The notes under the pieces were generated by a model, which worked only from the letters and a program-made list of their open reading frames with translations, ran no database searches and was not told the origin of the DNA. Made by a program: the position numbers and the translations under genes. Positions 32,625 to 40,430 of a stretch of DNA of 50,980 nucleotides are shown in pieces (positions within the stretch are counted from its first letter, which is position 1; each line of letters opens with the position of its first letter). The stretch is from Pseudomonas viridiflava. Its GTDB lineage: Bacteria > Pseudomonadota > Gammaproteobacteria > Pseudomonadales > Pseudomonadaceae. Where the stretch lies: positions 1-50,980 of the forward strand of contig NZ_UUON01000049.1 of assembly GCF_900590885.1 (NCBI RefSeq). Reading direction: 5' to 3'.

Positions 32625-32643
32625 GGATGAGAATGAGAAATCC
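32625..32643 (-). promoter_or_regulatory. Fur-box-like site upstream of fpvG
   Basis: GGATGAGAATGAGAAATCC holds TGAGAATGA, common in Pseudomonas Fur boxes of pyoverdine genes, with palindromic GGAT/ATCC ends. It lies 96 bases upstream of fpvG. The match to the 19-bp consensus is partial, but iron repression of this operon is expected from P. aeruginosa. Confidence 0.6.
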
Positions 32644-32743
32644 CTAACCTGGATATGAAAGAAAATGTTTCAGGTTCACGTTCAGGGCGCTTTCACGTCG
32701 CGATCGAACACGAAACATGTTCCAAGCCATCACCCTGGCGGCA

Positions 32744-32797
32744 TTGATGGTGCCGGGGGGCTGCGTAGGATGGGCTCATACCGTTGAGCGAGCCCAT
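32744..32797 (+). promoter_or_regulatory. Possible promoter and 28-bp palindrome before leuC-like gene
   Basis: TTGATG (32744-32749) and TAGGAT (32766-32771) are spaced by 16 bp as -35 and -10. ATGGGCTC and GAGCCCAT form 8-bp arms at 32770-32777 and 32790-32797, overlapping the -10 and expected start point. The site ends 6 bases before the ATG, so it is either an operator or an RNA hairpin covering the ribosome site. Confidence 0.45.
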
Positions 32798-32803
32798 AAA
32801 ACA

Positions 32804-34222
32804 ATGACTGCCAGAACCCTCTACGACAAACACATCGATTCCCATACGGTGTGCCCCCTGGATGACCAGGGCCATGTCCTGTTGTATATCGACCGCCAGG
32901 TGATCAACGAATACACCAGCCCCCAGGCCTTCAGCGGCCTGCGCGAGGCCAGGCGTGGCGTGTGGCGCCCGGGTACCGCGCTGGCGGTGGTCGACCACGT
33001 AAACCCAACCACCCCCAAGCGCATTGCGGCGATGCCGGATGCGGGCGGCGCGCGGCAGGTGTCGTACCTGGCGGAAAACTGCCGGGACTTCGGCATCGAG
33101 TTGCTGGATATCCTCGACAAGCGCCAGGGCATCGAGCACGTGATCGCCCCGGAGCAGGGTTTTATCCTGCCGGGCATGGTGATCGCCGCGGGTGACAGCC
33201 ACACCACCACCTACGGCGCCCTGGGCGCATTCGGGTTTGGCATCGGCACCTCGGAAATCGAACATCTGCTGGCGTCCCAGACCCTGGTCTACAAGCGCCT
33301 GAAGACCATGCGGGTGACAGTGGAGGGTGGATTGGCCCCCGGGCTGACGTCCAAGGACGTGATCATGGCGCTGATCGGCAAGATCGGCGCGTCCGGCGCT
33401 ACCGGCTTTGCTATCGAATTTCGCGGCTCCACCATCGATGCGTTGAGCGTCGAGGCGCGCATGACCATCTGCAACATGGCGGTGGAAGCCGGTGCGCGTG
33501 GCGCGTTCATGGCGCCGGACGAAAAAGTCTTCGCGTACCTCAAGGGCAAGCCCCGTGCGCCCCAGGGCCAGCTGTGGGAACAGGCCGTGCTGGCCTGGCG
33601 CGAGTTGCATACCGACGCAGGCGCCGTGTTCGACCGCGAAGTACAGCTTGATGCCGGCACCCTGGAGCCCATGGTCACCTGGGGCACCAGCCCCGACCAG
33701 GCCGCGCCCATCGGCGCCCGCGTACCCGACCCGCTGGACGTCAGCGACCTGATCCTGCGCCAGGACATGCGCCGCGCCCTCAACTACATGGACCTGGAAG
33801 CCGGCATGCCGTTGAGCGATATCGTCATCAGCCACGCCTTTATCGGTTCGTGCACCAACGCGCGCATCGAAGACCTGCGCGACGCCGCCAGTGTGGTGCG
33901 TGGCAAACACGTGGCCGAGCATGTGCGGGCGATGATCGTGCCGGGCTCCACCGAAGTGCGCGACCAGGCCGAAGCCGAAGGGTTGGCGGCGATTTTTATC
34001 GACGCCGGTTTCGAGTGGCGCCAGTCGGGCTGCTCGATGTGCCTGGCGATGAACGACGACGTGCTGGCCCCCGGCGACCGCTGCGCCTCCAGCACCAACC
34101 GCAACTTTGAAGGCCGCCAGGGCGCCGGTGCACGCACCCACCTGATGAGCCCGGCGATGGTCGCCGCCGCTGCCATCACCGGCCGCCTCACCGATATCCG
34201 CCATTTTGGAGCGCGCCCATGA
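32804..34222 (+). CDS. leuC: LeuC-family hydro-lyase large subunit, second paralogue
   Basis: A 472-residue aconitase-family protein carrying the [4Fe-4S] cluster: Cys in FIGSCTNARIEDL and the pair in GCSMCLAMN; the active-site GDSHTTTYGA is also present. The sequence departs clearly from the housekeeping Pseudomonas LeuC as I remember it (here VNPTTPKRIAAMPDAGGARQ at the usual HNVPTTP place). No leuB or methyltransferase gene follows; a LysR gene and dctA do. It may hydrate another unsaturated diacid, for example maleate to D-malate, instead of isopropylmalate (inference). The ATG at 32804 is chosen because TARTLYDKHIDSH is the family start; it has no clear ribosome site. Confidence 0.88.
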   Translation: MTARTLYDKHIDSHTVCPLDDQGHVLLYIDRQVINEYTSPQAFSGLREARRGVWRPGTALAVVDHVNPTTPKRIAAMPDAGGARQVSYLAENCRDFGIELLDILDKRQGIEHVIAPEQGFILPGMVIAAGDSHTTTYGALGAFGFGIGTSEIEHLLASQTLVYKRLKTMRVTVEGGLAPGLTSKDVIMALIGKIGASGATGFAIEFRGSTIDALSVEARMTICNMAVEAGARGAFMAPDEKVFAYLKGKPRAPQGQLWEQAVLAWRELHTDAGAVFDREVQLDAGTLEPMVTWGTSPDQAAPIGARVPDPLDVSDLILRQDMRRALNYMDLEAGMPLSDIVISHAFIGSCTNARIEDLRDAASVVRGKHVAEHVRAMIVPGSTEVRDQAEAEGLAAIFIDAGFEWRQSGCSMCLAMNDDVLAPGDRCASSTNRNFEGRQGAGARTHLMSPAMVAAAAITGRLTDIRHFGARP

Positions 34223-34833
34223 GCCTGCAACCCTTCACCCTGGTCACCGGCAAGGCTGCGCCGATGCTGGCGGCGAATATCGACACCGACGTGATCATGC
34301 CCAAGCAGTTTCTCAAGGGCATCGACCGCAGCGGCCTGGACCGCGGGCTGTTCTTCGACTTGCGCTTTTTTCCGAATGGCGAGCCCAACCCCGAATTCGT
34401 ATTGAACCAGCCGGCCTGGCAGGGCGCGAGCTTTATGGTGGTGGGCCCCAACTTCGGCTGTGGCTCCAGCCGTGAACACGCGGTGTGGGGCCTCAAGCAG
34501 ATGGGCATTCGCGCGTTGATCGGCAGCAGCTTTGCCGGGATTTTCTATGACAACTGCCAGCGTAACGGGGTGTTGTTGATCACCCTGGACGAGCCCGTGT
34601 TGCAGCGCCTTGGCCAAACCGTCAGCCAAGCGGACCAGGCGCAGATCAGCGTCGATCTCGAAGCCCAGCAGATTCGCCTGGCGGATGGCCAGGTGATCCC
34701 GTTCCAGATCGACACCTTGCGCAAGACCGCGTTGTTGTTGGGGCTGGATGCGATTGGCAGTACCTTGCAGCGTCGTGAAGAAATCACGGCGTTCGAACAC
34801 CGCCACCTGCAAGCCAATCCCTGGCTCAACTGA
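34219..34833 (+). CDS. leuD: LeuD-family hydro-lyase small subunit, second paralogue
   Basis: A 204-residue swivelling domain that completes the active site of the LeuC partner. It shows NIDTDVIMPKQFLKGIDRSG and the substrate loop FGCGSSREHAVW. Its ATG overlaps the leuC-like stop (ATGA), as expected for a heterodimer. Substrate is set by this subunit in the family; I cannot read whether it is isopropylmalate, citraconate or maleate. It ends 28 bases before the convergent LysR gene. Confidence 0.9.
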   Translation: MSLQPFTLVTGKAAPMLAANIDTDVIMPKQFLKGIDRSGLDRGLFFDLRFFPNGEPNPEFVLNQPAWQGASFMVVGPNFGCGSSREHAVWGLKQMGIRALIGSSFAGIFYDNCQRNGVLLITLDEPVLQRLGQTVSQADQAQISVDLEAQQIRLADGQVIPFQIDTLRKTALLLGLDAIGSTLQRREEITAFEHRHLQANPWLN

Positions 34834-34861
34834 CACACATTTTTGATTGAGTTCACAGGTC

Positions 34862-35776
34862 TTAAACAGACAACCCCTTGAAATGCTCCTGCAAAAACTC
34901 CACACAGGCCCTCAGCTTCCCGGAATACGCCAACCGTGTCGGATACACCGCCCACACGTTGGCGCTCTGGGTATAGTCGTGCAGCACCTGCACCAGCTTG
35001 CCCTGTTCCAGCAACGGCTTCACATCCCACATCGAGCGCAGCAGCACGCCGCGCCCGTCCAGTGCCCACTGCAACACAATCTCACCATTGTTCGACGACA
35101 ACGGCCCGCGCACGCGCACGCTTTCCTGGGCGCCATTGCGCTCCAGGTTCCAGATGCCAAAGGCGTTGTCGCGTTCCTTGAGCACCAGGCAGTCGTGTTG
35201 CTCCAGCTCGCTCGGTTGCTGCGGTGTACCCCGGCGCAGCAGGTAGGCCGGCGCAGCGCAGAGCACCCGGCGATTGCTTACCAGGCGCCGGCCGATATGC
35301 TGGCCGGGGATGTCGTCGCCTACGCGGATTTCCAGGTCGAAGCCTTCGCTGACGATATCCACCACGCGGTCGAACAGGTCCAGGCGGATTTCCAGGTCCG
35401 GGTACTGCTCGGCCAGCAACGACAGGGCCGGCGCCACGTGGTTGCGGCCAAAGCCGAAACTGCTGCACAAATGCAGGCGCCCACGGGGGCTGTCGTGGGC
35501 GTCGGACAGTTCATCGGAGAGTTGCTGGAAGTCTTCCAGGATACGCACGGCCCAGCGCTGCACCCGTTCACCGTCTTCGGTGAGGGCGATACGCCGGCTG
35601 GTGCGGTGCAACAGGCGGGTGGCGAGGGTGGTTTCGAGGATCTGGATGCGCTTGCTGACATAGGCCGGGGACAAGCCCAGCTCATCGGCAGCCGCCGCGA
35701 AGCCAGCCTTGCGGATCACGGTCAGGAACACGCGCAGGTCTTCGGGTAGAGGCACGGTATCTTTCTTGTTAGTCAT
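34862..35776 (-). CDS. LysR family regulator, DmlR-like
   Basis: A 304-residue regulator with HTH at about residues 10-70 (LRVFLTVIRKAGFAAAADEL, then SPAYVSKRIQILE) and the effector domain after that. The style LHRTSRRIALTEDGE and SSFGFGRNHVAPALS fits the branch of DmlR, which controls D-malate dehydrogenase in E. coli. The ATG at 35776 gives the usual LysR length; an ATG at 35797 is possible. It lies between the LeuCD-like genes and dctA, so it may control uptake and conversion of a C4 diacid. Confidence 0.85.
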   Translation of the reverse strand: MTNKKDTVPLPEDLRVFLTVIRKAGFAAAADELGLSPAYVSKRIQILETTLATRLLHRTSRRIALTEDGERVQRWAVRILEDFQQLSDELSDAHDSPRGRLHLCSSFGFGRNHVAPALSLLAEQYPDLEIRLDLFDRVVDIVSEGFDLEIRVGDDIPGQHIGRRLVSNRRVLCAAPAYLLRRGTPQQPSELEQHDCLVLKERDNAFGIWNLERNGAQESVRVRGPLSSNNGEIVLQWALDGRGVLLRSMWDVKPLLEQGKLVQVLHDYTQSANVWAVYPTRLAYSGKLRACVEFLQEHFKGLSV

Positions 35777-35854
35777 CAGAAACAGGCGTGGCGGCATGAG
35801 TCGCCAGAATAGCACCGGTTGGGTGACCCTTCCGGTTCACCCAGGTGTTGTCGC

Positions 35855-37159
35855 TTATTCTGCGGCGATCTTGGCCTGCGCCGCAGCGCGGGCATGGCGG
35901 CCCTGCTTGAGGGCGATGGGGGCCATTTTTTCGCGGTCCAGCTCACCTTCCCAGGCGGCCACCACCAGCGCGGCCACAGCGTTGCCGATGATATTGGTCA
36001 GCGAGCGGCATTCGGCCATGAAGCGGTCGACGCCGAGGATCAGCACCATCGCCGCCACCGGCACGGTCGGCACCACCGCCAGGCTCGCGGCCAGGGCCAC
36101 AAAACCCGCGCCCACCACCGCGCCGGCGCCTTTGGAGGTGAGCATGGCCACGGCCAGCAGGGTCAGTTGCTGCTCCAGAAGCAGGTGGATATTGGTCGCC
36201 TGGGCCAGGAACAGCACCGCCAGGGTCATATAGATGTTGGTGCCGTCGAGGTTAAAGGTGTAGCCGGTCGGCACCACGATGCCCACCACGCCCTTGGACG
36301 CGCCGAGGCTTTCCAGCTTCTGGATCAGTTGCGGCAGCGCCGATTCCGACGAGCTGGTGCCGAGCACGATCAACAGTTCCGACTTGATATAACCCATCAA
36401 CTTGAAAATGCTGAAGCCGGCGTAGCGCGCGATGCTGCCCAGCACCACGGCAACAAAGAAGAACGCGGTGAGATAAAAGGTGCCCACCAGCTTCAGCAGC
36501 GGCAGCAACGAACCCACGCCGTACTTGCCGATGGTGAAGGCAATGGCGCCGAACGCACCGATGGGCGCCACGCGGCTGATGATGCCGACGATGCGGAAGA
36601 ACACCTCGCTGGCCTGATTGATCACGCCCACCAGCGGCCGGCCTTTTTCGCCGACCATCACCAGGCCGACGCCAAACAGCACGGAGACGAACAGCACCGG
36701 CAGGATTTCGCCCTTGGAGAACGCATCGAAAAACGTCGCAGGGATCACATGCAGCAGGAACCCGGTGATGCCTTCGCCATGCTCGGCCTGGCCGACAAAA
36801 CCGGCGATGGCCGAGCTGTCGAGGGTTTTCACGTCGATATTGAAGCCCACGCCGGGCTGCAGCAGGTGCGCGGCCAGAATGCCGATCAACAGGGCGATGG
36901 TGGACACCACTTCGAAGTACAGCAGCGCCTTGCCGCCCACCCGGCCCACCTGTTTCACGTCGTGCATGCTGGTGATGCCGGACACCACGGTGCAAAAGAT
37001 GATCGGGCCGATGATCATCTTGATCAGTTTGATAAAGCCGTCGCCCAAGGGCTTGAGGTCGACGCCGATCTGCGGCCAGACGTGGCCGATCAACACGCCC
37101 ATCGCGATAGCGATCAGCACCTGGACATACAGGGTTCCCAGCAGTTTTCGGATTGTCAT
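35855..37159 (-). CDS. dctA: DctA, C4-dicarboxylate/proton symporter
   Basis: A 434-residue carrier of the glutamate/dicarboxylate symporter family that brings succinate, fumarate or malate into the cell. Eight or so helices plus two re-entrant loops; the serine-rich loop LGTSSSESALP and VPTGYTFNLDGTNIYMTLA are family signatures. The ATG at 37159 starts MTIRKLLGTLYVQVL, standard for DctA. I did not find a clean sigma-54 promoter upstream. It is a good match to the main DctA of pseudomonads. Confidence 0.95.
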   Translation of the reverse strand: MTIRKLLGTLYVQVLIAIAMGVLIGHVWPQIGVDLKPLGDGFIKLIKMIIGPIIFCTVVSGITSMHDVKQVGRVGGKALLYFEVVSTIALLIGILAAHLLQPGVGFNIDVKTLDSSAIAGFVGQAEHGEGITGFLLHVIPATFFDAFSKGEILPVLFVSVLFGVGLVMVGEKGRPLVGVINQASEVFFRIVGIISRVAPIGAFGAIAFTIGKYGVGSLLPLLKLVGTFYLTAFFFVAVVLGSIARYAGFSIFKLMGYIKSELLIVLGTSSSESALPQLIQKLESLGASKGVVGIVVPTGYTFNLDGTNIYMTLAVLFLAQATNIHLLLEQQLTLLAVAMLTSKGAGAVVGAGFVALAASLAVVPTVPVAAMVLILGVDRFMAECRSLTNIIGNAVAALVVAAWEGELDREKMAPIALKQGRHARAAAQAKIAAE

Positions 37160-37201
37160 TTTTATTATCTCGATACGTTTTTGTGGGCAAAGCGATCCCG
37201 T

Positions 37202-37223
37202 CGCAGGCTTTTTCAAGCCTGCG
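37202..37223 (-). terminator. Hairpin after the dehalogenase gene
   Basis: A 9-bp perfect stem CGCAGGCTT/AAGCCTGCG around TTTC, 33 bases past the dehalogenase stop. It lacks a T run; it separates this gene from dctA on the same strand. Confidence 0.5.
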
Positions 37224-37256
37224 CGGTGGGGTCCATCAGGTCGGGGGTTTAGAGGC

Positions 37257-38132
37257 TCAGCGCAGGAAGGTCAGGACTTCGCCCAGTAACAGCTCGGGCG
37301 CCTCTTCGGCAATGTAATGGCCGGCCGGCAGGGCCTTGCCGCGTACGTCGGTGGCGACCTTCTGCCACTCCTTGAGCGGTTCGAAACAGCGCCCGACGGT
37401 GCCTTCGGCGCCCCACATCACCAGCAGGGGCAAGGCCAGGTGGTTGCCGGCGTCGATGTCGGCCTGGTCGTGTTCAAGGTCGATGCCGGCGGCGGCCCGG
37501 TAGTCCTCGCAGATCCCGGTGGCCGCGCCCGGCAGTTTCAGGCAGCGCAGGTATTCGGCGAAGGCTTCATCGGTAAATGGCTTGAGCCCGGCACTGCGGC
37601 TGCCCATCACGCTGCGCAGGTACAGCTCGGGGTTGCTCTCGATCAAGGCTTCCGGCAGCGGCGCCGGGCGGATCAGGAAGAACCAGTGCCAGTAGGCGCG
37701 GGCAAAGGCTTCATCGGTTTGCGCGTACATCGCCAAGGTCGGCGCGATATCCAGCAACACCATGCGTTGCACGGCCTGGGGGTGGTCGAGGGCCAGGCGG
37801 TGGGCCACGCGGGCGCCGCGGTCGTGGGCGAGTACCGAGAACTGTTCGAAGCCCAGGGCCTTCATCAGTTCGGCGCCGTCGCGGGCCATTTCGCGTTTTG
37901 AATAGTTGATGTGGTGCTCATTGGCCGGCGGCTTGCTGCTGTCGCCATAGCCGCGCAGGTCGGCCGCCACCACGGTGAAATGCTCGGCCAACTGCTCGGC
38001 GACTTTGTGCCAGATGACATGGGTTTGCGGGTGCCCGTGCAACAGGAGCAGACCGGGACCCGTACCGCCTTTGCGGTAGCTGATGTCCACGCCGTTGACG
38101 TGGCACTGGTCTTTTTGGAATCCGGCGAACAT
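37257..38132 (-). CDS. Haloacetate (fluoroacetate) dehalogenase family hydrolase
   Basis: A 291-residue alpha/beta hydrolase. Every catalytic residue of fluoroacetate dehalogenase has a counterpart at a constant offset: nucleophile Asp104 with Arg105 and Arg108 in HDRGARVA, acid Asp128, halide-pocket His149 and Trp150 in YWHWFF, Tyr211 and base His272 in AGHYIAEE. Such enzymes turn haloacetates into glycolate and halide. The ATG at 38132 starts MFAGFQ; the longer frame reaches the REP region. Relatives are common in pseudomonads and the natural substrate is often unknown, so haloacetate is the best but not certain guess. Confidence 0.88.
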   Translation of the reverse strand: MFAGFQKDQCHVNGVDISYRKGGTGPGLLLLHGHPQTHVIWHKVAEQLAEHFTVVAADLRGYGDSSKPPANEHHINYSKREMARDGAELMKALGFEQFSVLAHDRGARVAHRLALDHPQAVQRMVLLDIAPTLAMYAQTDEAFARAYWHWFFLIRPAPLPEALIESNPELYLRSVMGSRSAGLKPFTDEAFAEYLRCLKLPGAATGICEDYRAAAGIDLEHDQADIDAGNHLALPLLVMWGAEGTVGRCFEPLKEWQKVATDVRGKALPAGHYIAEEAPELLLGEVLTFLR

Positions 38133-38271
38133 GGAATGACTCCTTGTGATGATTGCCTGCATCCTGGAATCACGCGGCGCTCGGGGCAAGGGGGAAAGCG
38201 TGGAGGGGTTGTTCATGAAGTGTGTAGGAGCCCTGGTGCCTGGCCCAATCTTCAGGTCAATGAAAGTCAAA

Positions 38272-38392
38272 TGTGGGAGGGGCGGTGCGACGATTCGACT
38301 TGCCCCCCGACTGCTGTGGGTCAGCTACAGATTTGTTAACTGACACACCCTCATCGGGGGCAAGTCGAATCGTCGCACCGCCCCCCCCCACA
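38272..38392. repeat. REP pair of the long variant
   Basis: Two facing units with arms of about 37 bases. Each carries the extra module GGTGCGACGATTCGA between the usual TGTGGGAGGGGC and CTTGCCCCCGA parts. It is on the upstream side of the dehalogenase gene and past the 3' end of soxR. Confidence 0.9.
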
Positions 38393-38409
38393 TCGATCGG
38401 ATTCACAGA

Positions 38410-38859
38410 TCAGGATTGTGGGGTGGGCTCCAGCAGCTGCGCCCCTGGCCCGCACTCACCGAGCTTGTCATCCTGGTTACGCAGCGGGCACGCCTCCAGC
38501 GACAAGCAACCGCAGCCAATACAGCCGTTGAGCTTGTCGCGCAGCAGCAAGAGCTTATTGATGCGCTCATCCAGGTCCTCACGCCACAGCGCCGACAACC
38601 TTTCCCAATCCTGCGCGTTGGGCGTGCGCCCATCCGGCAGCGTCTGCAATGCCTCGCCAATCGTCGCCAGTGGAATCCCCAGGCGTTGCGCGATTTTGAT
38701 CACCACTACCCGGCGCAACACATCCCGTGGGTAACGCCGCTGGTTGCCGGCATTGCGATTGCTTTTGATCAGCCCCTTGGTTTCGTAAAAGTGCAGGGCC
38801 GTGACGGCCACGCCGCTGCGGGCGGCCAATTGGCCGACGGTGAGTTCCTTGGTGAGCAT
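38410..38859 (-). CDS. soxR: SoxR, redox-sensing MerR-type regulator
   Basis: A 149-residue MerR-family activator. The HTH is at about residues 5-50 (LTVGQLAARSGVAVTALHFY); a coiled coil follows; the [2Fe-2S] cluster ligands are Cys113, Cys116, Cys118 and Cys124 in CIGCGCLSLEAC. In pseudomonads SoxR responds to redox-cycling compounds and controls a few efflux and oxygenase genes, not soxS. It is divergent from the monooxygenase gene, and a SoxR site is present between them. Confidence 0.96.
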   Translation of the reverse strand: MLTKELTVGQLAARSGVAVTALHFYETKGLIKSNRNAGNQRRYPRDVLRRVVVIKIAQRLGIPLATIGEALQTLPDGRTPNAQDWERLSALWREDLDERINKLLLLRDKLNGCIGCGCLSLEACPLRNQDDKLGECGPGAQLLEPTPQS

Positions 38860-38880
38860 GCATAAACTCCAAAGCAGCGC

Positions 38881-38911
38881 TTGACCTTGACTTAACTCGA
38901 GGTTTTACCCT
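38881..38911 (+). promoter_or_regulatory. SoxR-controlled promoter
   Basis: -35 TTGACC (38881-38886) and -10 TACCCT (38906-38911) are 19 bp apart, the stretched spacer used by MerR/SoxR activators. The spacer carries the SoxR dyad CCTTGACTTAACTCGAGG at 38885-38902. It points to the monooxygenase gene. Confidence 0.88.
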
Positions 38912-38960
38912 GCGTAGCGTCGAATCGCAAGATTCTGCCTACAGAGAAAGGGGAGTGTTC

Positions 38961-39326
38961 ATGCAGGTATCAGAGAAGAATCGCAGTTTCACTCAACTGA
39001 TCGAGTTTCAGATCGAGCCACAGCAACAGTTGGCGCTGGTGGCGGCCTTGTCCATCCAAAGCGAGCGCCTGGCCCAGGGCCACGGCGGCTTTATCAATGC
39101 GAGCGTGCAGGTCAGTGACGATGGACGGCGGGTGCTCAACTACCTGCAATGGCAATCCCGCGAGGACGGTGAGGCGGCGTTCAAATGTTTCGAGCACGGC
39201 GAGGAAGATTTCTGGACGCTGATCCGCGCCCACCAGGCCACGGCCGTGACCTTCGGTTCATTCCAGGTGCTGCGCAGTTTCGAGCGCAGCCATGACAACG
39301 CGCTGCAGTGCCGCCTAAATGGATAG
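38961..39326 (+). CDS. Antibiotic biosynthesis monooxygenase (ABM) domain protein
   Basis: A 121-residue small ferredoxin-like-fold protein (FTQLIEFQIEPQQQLALVAA..., then VLNYLQWQSREDGEAAF) of the ABM family, which oxidises quinol-type or polyaromatic compounds without cofactors. Members next to soxR are known in pseudomonads as SoxR targets. The ATG at 38961 follows GGGGAG; the GTG at 38955 is too near this site. Its 3' end overlaps the convergent sfnR gene by 12 bases. Likely role: removing redox-active aromatics when SoxR is oxidised (inference). Confidence 0.85.
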   Translation: MQVSEKNRSFTQLIEFQIEPQQQLALVAALSIQSERLAQGHGGFINASVQVSDDGRRVLNYLQWQSREDGEAAFKCFEHGEEDFWTLIRAHQATAVTFGSFQVLRSFERSHDNALQCRLNG

Positions 39327-40418
39327 GTGCAGCATCCGCTCGCCCTGCACGTTTTCGCCGGGGCGACGCTTGTTCACCGCCAGCTCGCCGATCTTGATCA
39401 GGCGGGTGCGCGTGACATTGCGGCTCAGGCCCAGCAGGTTGGCGGTGTGCACCTGGTTGTAATGGCTGAAGCGGTAGGCGGCGCGTAGCAACGCGTCTTC
39501 AACCTTTTCATGCAGGGCGCCGGCCTGTTCTTCGAAGAGCTTTTGAAACGCGCGTGCAAGCAAGGCTTCGGCGCTGTTGTCGGCGCTGTGCTGGCTGTCG
39601 TCCTGGCGCTCGATGCGCATGTTCGACAGGCGCAGGTCGTCGCGCTCGATCACGCCGTTGCGGCAGATCAGCAGGGTGTGGTGAATCACGTTTTCCAGCT
39701 CGCGGATATTGCCCGGCCAGCTGTAGCTTTTGAGTTTTTGCTCGGCTTCGCGGCTGATGGTGATCGGGCCGTAGCCCAGGCGCTGGCTGTAGGCTTCGAT
39801 AAAGTGCCGGGTCAGCGGCAGGATATCGCCGGGGCGCTCGCGCAATGGGCTGAGTTCCAGGCTGACCACGTCGAGACGGTAGTAAAGGTCTTCGCGAAAG
39901 TGCCCGGCGTTGATGGCTTTTTCCAGTTGCACGTTGGTAGCGGCGAGTACGCGCACATCAATCGGAATGCTCTTACGCGAACCCAGGCGCACCACTTCGC
40001 GTTCCTGTAGGACGCGCAACAGCTTGACCTGAATCGCCATCGGCAAATCGCCGATCTCATCGAGAAACAAAGTGCCGCCGTCGGCCTCTTCGAACCAGCC
40101 GGCCTTGGCGCTGAGGGCGCCGGTAAACGCGCCTTTTTCATGGCCGAACAGTTCGGCCTCCACCAGGGATTCGGAGAACGCGCCGCAGTTCACCGCCACA
40201 AAGGGGCGGTTACGCCGCGCGCTGAGGTTATGGATGTGGCGCGCCACCAGCTCTTTACCGGTGCCGGTCTCGCCGATGATCAGCACGCTGGCTTCGCTGG
40301 GCGCCACTTGCTGGATGTGGTCGAGCAGTGCCTGGGATTTCGGGTCTTCGAAAACCTGGGCCGTGGCGCGGATCGAGGTCGCAAGGGCGGGCGAGGGCGG
40401 TAGGGTTAACAGCTGCAT
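39315..40418 (-). CDS. sfnR: SfnR, sigma-54-dependent activator of sulfone/sulfonate use
   Basis: A 367-residue enhancer-binding protein without an N-terminal receiver domain. The AAA+ domain shows Walker A GETGTGKE, the sigma-54 contact loop GAFTGA, and Walker B GGTLFLDEIGDL; a Fis-type HTH ends the protein (about residues 315-345, TANLLGLSRNVTRTRLIKIG). SfnR activates genes for dimethyl sulfone and methanesulfonate use when sulfate is short. The ATG at 40418 has AGAGG 5 bases upstream; the GTG at 40424 is less likely. It lies 12 bases after msuC and is probably in the same transcript. Confidence 0.9.
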   Translation of the reverse strand: MQLLTLPPSPALATSIRATAQVFEDPKSQALLDHIQQVAPSEASVLIIGETGTGKELVARHIHNLSARRNRPFVAVNCGAFSESLVEAELFGHEKGAFTGALSAKAGWFEEADGGTLFLDEIGDLPMAIQVKLLRVLQEREVVRLGSRKSIPIDVRVLAATNVQLEKAINAGHFREDLYYRLDVVSLELSPLRERPGDILPLTRHFIEAYSQRLGYGPITISREAEQKLKSYSWPGNIRELENVIHHTLLICRNGVIERDDLRLSNMRIERQDDSQHSADNSAEALLARAFQKLFEEQAGALHEKVEDALLRAAYRFSHYNQVHTANLLGLSRNVTRTRLIKIGELAVNKRRPGENVQGERMLHLSI

Positions 40419-40430
40419 GGGCACCTCTTC

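Noticed and set aside
37160..37256. Sigma-54 promoter for dctA
   Set aside because: No GG-N10-GC element with correct spacing was found in the 97-base gap; the nearest match has an 8-base interval.
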